A stretch of DNA of 64,000 nt, taken from assembly GCA_016630905.1 (NCBI GenBank), contig WBMQ01000005.1, forward strand, positions 558,001 through 622,000. Reading direction: 5' to 3'. The stretch is from Capillidium heterosporum. Lineage: Eukaryota; Entomophthoromycota; Entomophthoromycetes; Entomophthorales; Capillidiaceae. This document shows, piece by piece, positions 24,760 through 37,200 of this stretch (within the stretch, counting starts at the first letter, position 1; the number at the start of each line of letters is the position of its first letter). Below the pieces are notes generated by a model. The model ran no database searches. It saw only the letters and a program-made list of their open reading frames with translations, and was not told the DNA's origin. The position numbers and the translations under genes are program-made.

Positions 24760-27130
24760 TCAATCCGAAGTTTCCAAGTACTGTGTTCCCAGCTCAGCAA
24801 ACTCCTTCAGCTTCTTATGCAACTGTTGATGAAACTATACGTACATCAAAGACAAATCAATACTTTAAAGTTTTTAAAATTACCTGAATCCCAAAGTTCA
24901 ACCGCTCCTTCACTTCATCTGACAATCCAAAGTTGCCATCTACCTCCTCATCACTATTCAAATCATCACCTTTCATACCAACCTAAAAGAATTAGATACT
25001 TTGCTCTCATAAAAACAATTATTTACCTGAAGTTGACTTTTCAAGCTTTGGAATATAGCGTTTAGATTGGATACTTGGCTACTGAGCTCGTAGTAAGGCT
25101 TCAATAGCTCGTTCAAAATGTATTCGGAACTATGGTTCTTATTTACAAACTTATCCAGATCCAAACTGTGTATCGACAGATTCAACAACTTATCTTTGAA
25201 AAAGGTAGCTTGCTTCTGGATGGAATAGTAACGTTCTAACGTCGAATTGGTTCTCGAACTTTGAGCAGTTGTAGGTAATGATACGGTAGGAAGCTGCTGT
25301 AAAGTCTGTTGGTCGGCATTGAGGGCCTGTTGTACACGCTGGTCCAATTGTTGGCATCTCGATAAGAACTGCTTGATATCATTGACTACTTTGGCATCAA
25401 TTTCCAACCTTGCCATCAGGACTTGGATGATCTAAGTAGAAATGCTTTAATTAGTGCTTTAATTTGAAGACAAGTACATTTTGATTGAGATTATGATGCA
25501 GGGTTTGGGACTGCTTGCGCACCTCCATCAGCTGGGTAACTAGTTGTGGTGGACCACTTGGTTTGGGAATGTCTTGGAAGGATCGTAGATCTTCAGATAT
25601 GCTTTTCATAAATCAAAGTATCAATATTAAAATCTGAAATCTACAATTACTTATCCAACTCCTCAGTGATGGACTCCAGCCTCTCTTTGGATTCCTGGAC
25701 GGAAGTCTGACTCAGATCCAAAAATTTGCGTCGCATAGCAACTAAACTGTAAGGTTCTAGGTGGTTAAAGAGGTAGCCTTGGGAAGCTGGTAGATCTACG
25801 ATCGCCACTGCCGGATCGATGAAAGGTTTTACGAGACTTCGACTAGGTAATTCAACACTAGTCGATGTGTTACTAGGCTTACAGTCCAAGAAGGAAGTTT
25901 GGAACTTTAGATTCCGCAATTGGTTTGTAATATATCGCTTGAATATCTAAAGTAAATAGAAGGTTAAAAATGAAACTTAAGATAAGGAGGCTTTACTTGA
26001 AACTCATAGCATATACCTTTACAGGGAATTAGATTTAGATCGATATCGAGTTCATTTAAAGCTATCGAAGCTAAAGAAATATAATGTAAAGTTTGGTTGT
26101 CAGTTAGGCTTTGCACTTTTGAATAGCGATAGTAAGCTACTGTCAAAAAGTAAGCCGACTTGAGCTTTAGGTACGAACTAGTGGACTATTTATATATCAG
26201 TTATAAAGTTAAATTAAGCTTTTCAATTTACCTCGGAGATAAAGTTCTCATGGTCGGAGATGTAAGCCACTTCCAAAGCACTTTTGTAATACTGGCTTGT
26301 GGCGTTAGCTAGCTGGGACAGAGTACTGTCGTTCATCTTTCCTATCAGGATTAGTTCAATTATATTTTGAATAAATACGTACCAGTTGTAGCTTTTAACC
26401 AAACACACTCCTGAGCTTGAGCCAAACTTAAATTGATATTAAACTGCAGCCCTTTAAAGGATATATCTATCAGACTACTTTGCACTTCAATTTTATTTTC
26501 GGTGTATAGTATATTTTGGATCCTTTGGAATATACCTCCCGCTTCCTTTTGTCAAATTTTGAGATGGATATATATATAAGTACATTTATTAACAAAAGCT
26601 AATGCGCTTACCTGAAAGTACTTGTGGCTCTTTACGACACTTGATTCTTCACTATGAGTCTCTTTGTAGCCTAGATAGAACAACGTACAGCCCAAGTTAT
26701 ACAATGTGTTTATCAATTCAAAGTCCAAGCTAGCTTCATAAATGTATTTTTTGTCTTTAGATAAACTGTCCAACCAACCGAAACTCATCTTCAACTATGT
26801 ATTTTAAAAAAAGTATAAGGAATTGGAAAAAATAGAAATTAAGCTACCTTAGGCAATTTATCTTTACATAAACTTAGTTGAACATAATACCTACATTTTT
26901 TAAATATCGTTCATATTTTCATGAAAAGTTTAAATATTTACTCTAGGTACTGACTCCGAAGTTCCTGAACATTCTTCAAATCGAATCTAGGTCGTAACTG
27001 GTCCAACTTCTTTAAATCTTGGTCAACCTTTGTATCATCTTTGTAGAGGTAGATGAGTTCTTCCCAGTAACTTGTTGTAGGTAGTTGACTTGAAAGGTAG
27101 GTATATAAAATTCTTGTTGGTTATTTCCAT
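24760..27130 (-). CDS. BRO1-domain protein (Rim20/PalA/ALIX type), with a +1 frame offset near the start
   Basis: BRO1 proteins bind ESCRT-III (Snf7). Rim20/PalA acts in pH signalling and Bro1/ALIX in multivesicular-body sorting. About ten minus-strand exons run from the ATG at 27130 (MEITNKNFIYLPFKST) to a TGA at 24762-24760. Landmarks are KVDQDLKKLDQLR, RSQYLEYYVQL (joined across intron 26941-26891), FGWLDSL, SLDFELINTLYNLG, AQECVWLKA, LDIDLNLIPCKGICYEFQ, then a long helical V-type region (LSRCQQLDQRVQQALNADQ) and a short C-terminus. The absence of a Pro-rich tail favours Rim20/PalA over ALIX, at moderate confidence. Between PFKST-TYNK and YWEELIYLY (about 27066-27080) homology continues only after a one-base frame shift; no intron of acceptable size fits. 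Exon ends in the middle of the gene are approximate. Confidence 0.75.
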
Positions 27131-27157
27131 ACCTATATTTGTTACTGGAGTTCTTGA

Positions 27158-27345
27158 ACTTAAGAGTGATTTTCCATTTTTTGGTGACGAATTTTGAAGC
27201 TTACCAAGAAACTTGGAGGGTAGATTTGCCAAGCTTTTAGAGTCTTGATGAAAGTAGTATAATACTTAGTAATGTAGTCCATAGGATCTACATAAGTAAT
27301 AAGATGAAGAAGTACTTCCACTTCAAATTGAATCCTTTGTTACTA
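27158..27345 (-). CDS. Unidentified exon(s) just upstream of the BRO1 gene
   Basis: A minus-strand frame reads QFEVEVLLHLITYVDPMDYI, then TKYYTTFIKTLKAWQIYPP, and stops near 27158, about 30 bp before the BRO1 ATG. The alternation of hydrophobic and aromatic residues looks like real protein. Further exons towards 27520 are likely but could not be joined. The Q-x-Q/E-hydrophobic block faintly recalls helical regions of replication factors such as Sld3, which is a guess and not an identification. It could also be chance. Confidence 0.3.
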
Positions 27346-27520
27346 GTCTTGGATAGACCTGATGTCGTTGAGGAACAACGTCTTTCGGGATCAACTAGCC
27401 ACAATACTAGTAGTATTATCCAATAATACAATTCTAAATTTAGAAACCACAATAGAGGATTGGCTAAAAGTTGGTGTTTAATATAAGAACATAAATCTGT
27501 TGGATGAATAGCTACCAACT

Positions 27521-28051
27521 ACCTTTCTTTATAGCTATCTCAACTTGGTTCTTTTTATCTGTAAAGGTAGGATAGAGTGTAAAAAACATACATACTTATT
27601 TTTCCATCATCCATTCAAAAGTCCATGGATAGTTGAAGATTTATTATTATTCTTTTGCAAAAGATTTTACCAACATTCTATTGCAGATATATGGGACACT
27701 TTAATATACTATATAGATATATTTGATAACGATACAAGATATGCTCTTACAACTCCATACTGGCTTTTATATTTTCGGTAGCGACCACTTTGTAATGGTT
27801 GCAAAATAACATCCAAGAAATAAGGTAGTAGTATACCTGGATCCGCCACTAAGTTTACAAAGCTAATAAGATAAATAGTATCCCTAATGAATCAAATGAA
27901 AAGTCAATATATATATTCAAATCAGAAAATAAGTACAATTAGGTTAAATTTATTGAACCCTATATGCGTGTAGGCGGAGAGAAGTTAAAGGTTATTAAAA
28001 CGCAGTTCGAAAATCAAAGGCAGAGGAATCTAGTCAACAAAGCGAATCCTC
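27521..28051. other. Spacer
   Basis: AT-rich. It contains the 3' end of the deacetylase gene and presumably the promoter of whatever gene lies at 27.2-27.5 kb. Nothing else recognised. Confidence 0.45.
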
Positions 28052-29523
28052 TTACAGCTGGGCTTCCTCACCATTGACAAAGACTTTGAGGATGTTGAGG
28101 TCGTCATCCAAAAACAGCAAATCAGCGTCACAGCCGAAGTTCAAGCAGCCTTTACGGTCAGTAATACCCAAAGCTTGAGCCGGATGTAAGGTGGCGGCTT
28201 CAATGGCTTCGACTGTACTGCATCCAGTGAATATCTTGAAGTTTCTAACGCACTCGTCCATCTTGATGGCACTATAGTTTATATGCATTAGAAAAATGAA
28301 AATTTAGAAAGAGCTACCTTCCAGCCAAGGTCTTGGTACCAGCAATGTAAACTCCTTCGCTATTGACTTCGACGTCCATATTACCGAGCACGTAGGAACC
28401 TTCGGGTAGACCCATGGCAGCCATAGCGTCAGTAACTAAAACGACTCCCTCGGGGTGGCTGTAGTAGGCGATCTTGATCGAGTTGGGGTGGACGTGGATG
28501 CCATCGCAGATGATGCCATAGAAGGGACGTACAGTAGAAGTGCCTAAAAGACCGATCATACCGGGATCACGGTGGTGGAACTGTTGCATGGCGTTGAACA
28601 TATGTGTAACCATCCTTGCCTAGGTAGAAAGTTGAGTCAGTAGATGCATCATACTATCAAATGCTTACTCCTTTTTTAATCGCTTGCTCGGAAACGCTGG
28701 TAGTTGCCGCTGAGTGGCCTAAGGCTACGATAGGTACCTTTGCGGCGAGGTCAGGGATGGCATCCATAATACCATCGACATCTGGGGCTACAGTTATGAT
28801 GGCGATGGACTTTGGGTCAACTTTGTCGAGGCCGTAGACTTCGTTGAAATCGGAGATTCCTAGCTTGGCGTCCCTCAAGGTAGCTACTTCATGGGCACCG
28901 TACTTATGCTCACTAATGAAAGGCCCTTCCAAATGGGCGCCTAGAAAGCAAAAAGTTAATATCCAACAAGATCTATCAATAGTATAAAGCTTACCAAGAA
29001 TTTCAGCACCTTCGGTAGCACTACCCTTTCTAGGTAAGGTGTAAGGAAGCACCTAATACATTTTGAAATGAGAACTTATCTACTACAAAGTACAAGTTGC
29101 TTACCTTTACATACACGTCAGGACGGGAACTTACGATAGTTGGACAGTAAGCAGTAGTACCTTGTTTTAATAGCTCGACTGAAACTTTCTTCAAACCTTC
29201 CTCGATAGAGGAAGCATCTCCAGTGAAATCGACACCGAAGCCACCTTCATAAGTTAAAAAGTTAGTATTGCAAAGTTTCTTACAAGTGTGTCTATATTAC
29301 CATTTAGTTGCAGTTCGATAAACCCAGGTACTATGAGAGCACCCTTAGCATCGATAACCTCATCAGGCTTGGCCTTCTCGTCCCAAAACAGTCTAGTAGG
29401 ATCGACGATCAACCCATCCCTTATCCAGAGGTAGTCGTCGTCGATTATGGTATGGTCTCTCAGTATCCTACCGTTAGCGATCTTGACCAACTTGCTCTTC
29501 CTTTCCACTTTGCTGTCGCTCAT
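28052..29523 (-). CDS. DAC1: N-acetylglucosamine-6-phosphate deacetylase
   Basis: This cytosolic amidohydrolase converts GlcNAc-6-P to glucosamine-6-P and acetate, returning chitin- or GlcNAc-derived sugar to central metabolism. Six exons (29523-29301, 29244-29105, 29052-28995, 28940-28669, 28619-28318, 28271-28052) sum to 1215 bp (404 aa), the usual length. Metal and substrate motifs are all present: VPGFIELQLNGGFGVDFT, HLEGPFISEHKYGAH, VALGHSAAT, MVTHMFNAMQQFHHRDPG, ICDGIHVHP, VTDAMAAMG, TLHPAQALGI and GCDADLLFLD. No break was found. No other GlcNAc-pathway gene is adjacent. Confidence 0.95.
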
Positions 29524-31317
29524 CGTATATACTGTAAACTTACTAAAAGTAAAAAGTAGTAAACTTTACCTTGAGGCACAATTTATAGGAATTAGTAATT
29601 TAAGAGCCTCTCTTGACCTTCAGGTTACAAGTAGTCATACAAGTACCGGACCAATGAACTTGGAAGCTTTTTTGTCTGCGACGCGTGATAGGTAAATCAG
29701 ATACGAGGCTGATAGGGCAGCTTAGGTTTTAAGGGTAAATTTAGATCAGGTGCCCTTGGGAGGGATGGGAAATTTCCAAATGCGGTAATATGCTAAAATT
29801 TTGCACTTTGTTATGGAGTCGATTTGATTACAATTTCCGACTAGACTGGAGGTTAACTTGCTCTAGAACTTGGGCCATTGGTGGACTGGGAAGCATAACT
29901 AGTGTATTGATGCCGATTTGAAATCTGATTGTTTAGAATTGCAAGGGGTAAGATGTTCGGGTTTCTTGGAAGGAATGGAGAAGCAAGGACTCGGTACACG
30001 GTACCTTTACTAAACTTCAAATTAATTGCCAAAACTATGGGTAAAATCCTATTAGAACGTACTAGACAGCTAATAAGAGGATTTCATTTGCTTGGAATAA
30101 GGAACTATAAAAGTTGCAAAAATTCTGCCTCATAGTATCCTTATACCCGATAACAGTATCTTTTGTGGCATAAGCTTATTAATATATTATGTAATATTTA
30201 CAATCGATATTGCATTAAAACTACAAATAGAATCAACTTGAGTATTCAAAAAATATACATAGCTATCAACAAATATAAATGTTTTGAAATAGCAAATCTG
30301 ATCGCACTAATATCGCAACATTTAAAATTATATGCCAACCGGTTTATATTTTGAAGATAGATCAGGATCTTAGAAGCACCTCCTATAGCTCTACCCTTAA
30401 TCCAAAGGTAACCGATGCCGTAAATGTAGGTTAAAACAGGTCATCCTTTGTCTATCTATTGGTTAGAAAAGTCAAGCTAGGGTTAAGTTTATCAACTACT
30501 TTACCATCTGAAGGCAAGAGCCTATTAAATTCTACAAGTTTTCTATCAACGAAACAGTTGATAAGGTATCTCATATCTTTTATAAAAAGCTTGATTGGTA
30601 TAAATAGGACCCGTCAAAAATCCGTGAATAAGGATTGTAAAGTATTTATATTAAAATCTTGGGTTCCACTTCATATACTTTTGCATCCACCCCACGTTAC
30701 TGGGAATGATAATGGATATATAAAGTAATATGCTGTTTTCTGAAGAAAGTACTAATTATTAAATCTAGCACATGTCCAGTTATAAATAGCTTTACGTCCC
30801 TAGTTTTATCAACAGTTATACCCTGTGCTTTTAAGGAGTAAAGGTATCGAATATGTCAAACTATTAGTTAGCTACTTAAAGTTAACGGTATATATATATC
30901 TGAGAATGGCTGGCTCATGTGGCTTACAAAGATATGAAGACTCGTGAATAAGATCAAAGAGTTGATAGGTATACGAAACTATATAAGATTTAGTGATTAG
31001 GTAGGGAAAAAAGAATTAGAAATCTCAAAAGTATAGTATTCAGATCTATAGTTCGCTAGCTTTAACTACAGTATTTATTCTATAAATAAACTATTTAAAA
31101 CCTAAATGTACAGTATATTTTACAATATTCATATATATATTCTAATGCATCAAAGTTGAAATTTAAAATACAACCCATCTATAAACAAAGCTTATTTAAT
31201 TAGCATGTAATGTATATATATATCAAACAAAATTGAAGCTACACAAAGTAAAATAAACTACAGGTTTAGTAAGTTTGCAGGTAGGCTCCCAACCATGGAA
31301 GAGGGCAAGGTTTACAT
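29524..31317. other. AT-rich spacer
   Basis: About 1.8 kb. The first 200 bp are the deacetylase promoter. The remaining frames show no protein-like features and no RNA was recognised. Confidence 0.5.
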
Positions 31318-33550
31318 CTAATTTCCGGCCCATTCCCCATCAAACCCAACAAAGCCCTAAAAGTTTAAAAACACAAATAGTTTAGTACCAAGTGAACAAA
31401 AAGTAAAATGTACCGTCATAAGGAAGACAGGGTAGTAAGGCTTCTTCTCAACCAAGCTACACCAGTTCCAAGCCGACGTCAGACGTCCATCGATACAGGA
31501 ACCTAAATAAAGAGTAAGTTTCTACCAATTAAAGATTGAAAAAATACCGGCATCAAAGAAGTTATCGGCACCACTACCATCAAAAGCACCACGGAAGAAG
31601 TCTGCCAATATAATCTTCTTGCAGTTGGCGATGGATTCGAAGGTTGAATTGATATAGTTGATCAAGCCTCGGTCATAATCGCGCAACTTACGACGCTCCT
31701 CCAAGTTATCCAAATATTCCAAACAACGTACAATGGGATTGAGGATACGAGACACCTGGTTGTACTTGTCAATGAATACTAGGGCGTTGGGGACGTTGCG
31801 ATCCCCCAAGTGGATGACAGAGGAACCAACCCAGTGACCTACCTTCTGCTGAGCGCGATGCAAAATCTGATGGGCGATCTTAGACACCATTGGGCACGAC
31901 TGTACACGGTTGAGACCTTGCCCTGTATCTTTGAGGCGGTAGGATGATGAGTTGTTGAGTAGATCCAAATCAGCGTGGAACCATAACTTGAACATCTCGT
32001 GCAAAAGCTCGTGCCAAAGGGTTAAAGTTTGATGGACAAAGTAGTATTGGGTTTCGTGGCTGTGCGAGAGTCTTGCCCCACTGCGCCCACTATAGATGGC
32101 TAAGCTGAATTCAGGATCCTCTGGTTTAGCCGGTGTGAAGTAGGCAGTCAGGTACTTGAGCATGCGGTCACAGGGGTCCCTAGAAGTCAATGTTAAATTT
32201 GGATACAAACTTTTAAATTACCTGTTCGTTCGGAGGTAAGAGTGGTTGTCTCCAATGGAATAGAGGCAGGTACGGATTTCATCGGCTGATAAGGTAGAGG
32301 AAGAGAACTGATTGGCTAGAAGTTCGATGGCTCGCTCCTTCTGCTTGATTTCTAGTTGGATAGCTGATCGACTCTTATTTTCGGCGATAATTTCTTTGGT
32401 GGCAATCATAACCAAATCCGAATCCAACATGGCCAGGCCGTTCCGAGCTTCCAAAAAGGCAAATACGGTCTGGATAGGTTGGACACAGGCGAACCCTAGC
32501 ATCTCTTGAACTTCAGGTATGGAGGAATCCTAATGACGTTAGCACTATGTATTTATTGAACGTACCTGTAGCATGAACATGAGCTTCCCATAGCTAGAAC
32601 GCATACGTTCCGGATTCATAATCTTGTACCTGCGGCCGATTTCAAATAATCCTTGGAAGAAGCTGGCGTTGTCGATGAAATTTCGTTCGGAAAACAGTTC
32701 CTGACCTCTGCGATAATCACTAAAACAAATTAGTAACATACCTTTAGGCTAAAACTTTGTATTTACCAAGCAGTCTAAAATTGTGTTTTAATAAAAGGGA
32801 ATAAAATAAAGGTTACCATAAGCCCCGATAAAATTGCGCAAATATCTCTAATCTGACCGACGATGCGTTTGTTTTTGTTACCATACAGCAGAATATCGAT
32901 CTTATCGACGTATTCACTAACTGCAAGAGCCGATTCTAAACTAATTGAATGTAAGCATTAAGTAAAGAATGGATTTACAGTCTAAGCTTCTTCCTCTCAT
33001 CTACAGATAACCGGAGCGGGATATACCTAGCTCTAAGTTTTATCAGCAAGGATAATTAACAATTGCATACCTTTCTGAGATCCATGAGCCAAAACTGGCC
33101 CCAGTAGTGATAATAGAATCAATTTTCACATCATCTATAGGCTGATTTACTTTAACAAAAAGTCATTAAACAAGCTTACCGTGCCAGTACGTGTAGAATC
33201 TAAGGAGGGCAATAAAAGGTTGGCATTGACGGGAGCTTCCAACTGGGTAGGTTTTATAACTTGGTACTTGTGTTTCTTGCGTAGTCCAGTCCTATGGATC
33301 ATGTGGAAACAAACTTCACAGAAATCTTCCAAACAAATTTCACAGTAAAAATTGGACTTTTTAACGTCAATACTAGTTTCATTTTAAAAATTACCGCTTG
33401 GTCACGGCATTCTACGCAGTTCCCTTTTTCCAATTCAGTTTCGTTGACCTCTTCCTCCTGCTCCATAGTTTCATCTTCGTCCATATCTTCATTACCAACG
33501 TCGATTAATTCCTCCTCCTTCAAGTCTAAAATTTGGCCTAAATCCTTCAT
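31318..33550 (-). CDS. UPF0652 / DUF2009 protein with zinc-finger N-terminus and an 8-nt microexon
   Basis: A conserved eukaryotic protein of unknown function. Eleven exons (33550-33395, 33356-33180, 33141-33071, 33026-32979, 32940-32817, 32774-32767, 32719-32566, 32529-32222, 32179-31548, 31502-31414, 31356-31318) sum to 1806 bp (601 aa). After an acidic start (DMDEDETMEQEEE) comes a B-box-like zinc finger (CVEC, YCEIC, CEVCFHMIH). The DUF2009 body follows: ERYIPLRLSVDERKKLRLL, SEYVDKIDIL, DYRRGQEL, GFACVQPIQTVFAFLEA, RDPCDRMLKYLTAYF, ARLSHSHETQYY, DTGQGLNRVQSCP, WVGSSVIHLGDRNVPNALVF and SCIDGRLTSAWNWCS, ending in GFVGFDGEW. The whole frame closes only if the 8-base exon ACTGCTTG is included, giving MTACDYRR. 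It appears intact. Confidence 0.93.
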
Positions 33551-34253
33551 TATTTGTCCAACAAGTGGCAGCCAAAATTCCAGCTTGGATTGATTTTAAA
33601 GGGCGGATAATGACGCCATCGTGCTGGTGGAAATATTTAGGTGAGCCTTCAATACAAATTTGACAGTTTGACTATTCCATGTGAAAAATTTTGCTTTGGT
33701 AAAATTAATTGTTGTCTTAGCTTGGAAATTGCATACTTCAAACTTTTGTGATGGGACAAGGTAGCTGACAGTATAAGATGGGTTTGTAAAGCTTAAGGGC
33801 TGAGCGATGTCCTGTCAATTCTAGAAGTTTGATTACTTGAGCTCTGGCATCATTATACTAAAGAAACAAAGGTATTGTGACATAAATGAATTGTACTGTT
33901 ACAAAATATAATCCTGGACCGATAAATACATATATATTTCGAAAAACTTATATAATGATAAATATCAAGGTTCTATTAGCTAAAATGCCTATTCAACTAT
34001 AAGAAATATAAAAATGCTATTGAAGCTGTATATTCAAAGCATTATATAATTAAATCTTAGCCCATTAAGCAATCCACCATCACATAGTCTTCCAATCATG
34101 AAATGCAACGGAAAGTAGCTTATAAGGACTACATTTAATATGAAGGCAGCTTATCGATAAATGCACATATCAACAAACAGGCAGGTTGAATTTGATAGTG
34201 ACCACAGATATCTTATCGAACTAACCGTATCAATGACTCATGGTTATATTAGC
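33551..34253. other. Spacer
   Basis: It holds the promoter of the UPF0652 gene and the 3' end of MER3. AT-rich, and nothing else recognised. Confidence 0.5.
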
Positions 34254-37200
34254 TCAATAAAAGTTATTTGCCATCCAGTCAATGAAGCTCCGTCGAACTT
34301 CCAACATATGTCGCTTGTTTTCCTTTACTAAGGCATCTAAAGAGTCTATCTTTTCGGGATCGATCAGACCTTTGAAGCCTACATTTGAAGGCTTTTCCTC
34401 AGTTAAATCGACTACGTCAGCTAGTTTTTGCTTATAGTATTGTTAAAATTAGGATTCGAACCTAAAAGTTACTCTCCTAAAGTAAAATAAGTATAGAGAA
34501 CTTAATATATATTACTTAATAGCAGTGTCCTCAATATCCTCACGAGTATCTTCTACATTACTAACATCTTTCAAGCTAATCACATCATTAGCACTATACA
34601 TACATAAATGTTGGTTCCTTTTAATGGGAATAAACATACTTGCAATGATTGGAAGCTTTATCACTTTCCAGATGGATGATGGTGTCATTGTTATCTACAA
34701 CCTCACTCTATAGAAAGTTAGCTGTCGAAATTAAATTTGGTTACGACTACAGGGACATTCTTTGAAATAGCTAATTCTTCAAAAACATCCAATCCAACTT
34801 GTAGATTTTAGTATACGTTGCAAGTCTATACATCTACTATAGTCTTCACAGATCACTGTGCAGGAAATTTTCTCCATATCTTGCTTTAGCATAACTTCAA
34901 AGTTGTATATATTTCTAGTTTGAAGTGACTTGACACTGGATAGTGTTATAGTGGGAAATTTAGCTTGACTATTTACCTGGATTTCATATAAAAAAGTAAT
35001 TCATTGGATTCAGTATACGCCATTATGTGTAACATAATAGGATACTTATTTTTCATATGCTTTAGGCCACTGGCATTTTTAGCTTCAACATGCATACATA
35101 TATCTCTTTTTCTACTGGGTTGAAAATCCTCAAGCTGAAATTCAAGTACCGTATCGTATTGAACTTTACCTCTTGGATAGTCAGCTGAAGCTGAGGTAGA
35201 CTTGACGCCAAATTTACCAACTTTTATGATTATTATTTGTAAATCAACTTCGCTTACCGTTGTCCCAAAAGGAGCATTTCGTTTTAAAGCCTAAACAATA
35301 AGTAAAAAGCAATAAGTGAAGCCTACTATCTCAATCCTTCTGGCGTCAGCTTGGGCGAGGCTTTTTATAGTGGTTATATTCATCCCCGCCAACACTTTAC
35401 TGTATTGAATCCCTATACTGTTAGAACTTGCCACTAAAGTAGAGTACCTATTTTTTCTAGCTGTACTAACTGTTGGTCACTTGTCTCCCACATTTTTAAC
35501 TTTATCGATCGATATCTATAATCTTAATACCACGTATATATAAACTTTACAATATAATGGCGTTATATAGTGATTGCGAATCCTTGAAGTACTCGGCAAT
35601 GTCGATCATACCTAATTTTGAGAGTTTGCTAGGGATATGCATGCTTACCTCTACAGATATTTGTACTACTATATAAAATCATGTTGGTTTCAAACATTAA
35701 GTTGGGATTGATTTTAACGTTGACTATGTTTATACCAGCAAGCGTACTCTAATACGTGTTAATGAAATAGAAAACTTATATTGCCTGGATTAATAGATTA
35801 ACCTTATCACTGTTTGATTTTATCTTTGGGTTTTTCTCAGAGTTTATCTTAAACCTTAGCTTAGGATTGCTTAAAATTGAAGTCAAGTAGGACTTCTCGC
35901 CAACACTAAACCGAATGTCTTGGAACTCATGAGCTTGTGATAGTATATTGAGCTAAAATACATTTAGATGTTTAGTAGGGTTAAATAAAGTACCAGATCC
36001 ACCAATGTAGATTTGGACATTTTCTGGAGGATGCCTTCAATAGTCCCAAATTTCAAGTAGTTTTTAGACATCGTAACTCCGATTTCTATAGTGTATTAGT
36101 GGTGAATATAAAAGTTAAAGGTACTTGTCGATCCAAACGAATTTGGCTCCCTGTACGCTTCAATACAGCTGGCTTTCTTTAAAAGTTCTATATCCTTAAC
36201 ACATATTTCTTGATATTGAGTATAACTCTCGAATTAGTAGTACCTTCTAGTTTCTTCTCGGGCGATATGTTAAGCGTGTCTAAACCTTCAATATTATAGT
36301 AGGCCATATTTTCTTGGATCCGGACGTACAGGTAGGTAGATTTTAACCTAATTTGTTAGATCGATTAAGTGTAAACTTACCATTCGATAGCGTCTCTCAT
36401 ACTTTTCACCTGTCTTGAACATATTTCGGCATTTAAATGTTCGATCAAATTTTGATGCAAGCTGCTATTTTAGTTTATAGGAACTGTTAAAACTACCTGC
36501 TTTCAATGTTATGAGTTCCGTTGAGTACGCTTTTAATATGAGTAACATTCTTCTCTTCAGTCATTATAATAGCTACTCCACTACTATCATACTGTGGTCT
36601 CCCAGATCTTCCAATCATTTGAAGTAGATCAATTTCAGGGTACTCACTGTATTTAGAATTAAAGTAGCCTACGAATAGTTAGGTATTGAATAATGCAGTT
36701 TACCGCATGTGGATTTTATTATGACAAGGTGGGCTGGAAGATTCACCTATTGAAATTTAGCGTGGTATATGTTTGAACTTACCCCTTGTGCCAGAGTAGA
36801 TGTAGTACCTAGCTGTGTTAGAAAATAAATTAGATACTTGATTTACATAGAATGGATATGTATCCTTGGATAAATGCTGTCTCGACAGATTTGCGATCTT
36901 GGAAATGAAGCCCAGCATTATGGAACCCTATACCTTTCTTCATAAGCTCTTTAAAAGTTAGAGATGTTCATTAGTAAAATACCTTTTAGTTTCGAGTCCT
37001 TGATGCCTGCAAAGAATTCCAAACTATCGACATTATCTTAGCTTGAAAGAAGGAAATCAATAGGTACCCAGATTCTAGTGTCGACCTCAGATTGTGGGCA
37101 AATTTATTTGCCAAGGTTTCCGCTGCGCTGATCGTTGCTTTTCTTGTACTACAGAACTTGCAGTTTTAGTGCATTGTATTTTATTATCTTACTATCAATG

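Noticed and set aside
34440-34500. A tRNA T-arm-like sequence (TTAGG, TTCGAAT, CCTAA on the minus strand)
   Set aside because: The stem and loop are perfect, but no matching acceptor stem or anticodon arm lies at the right distance, and it falls in a small intron near the end of MER3.
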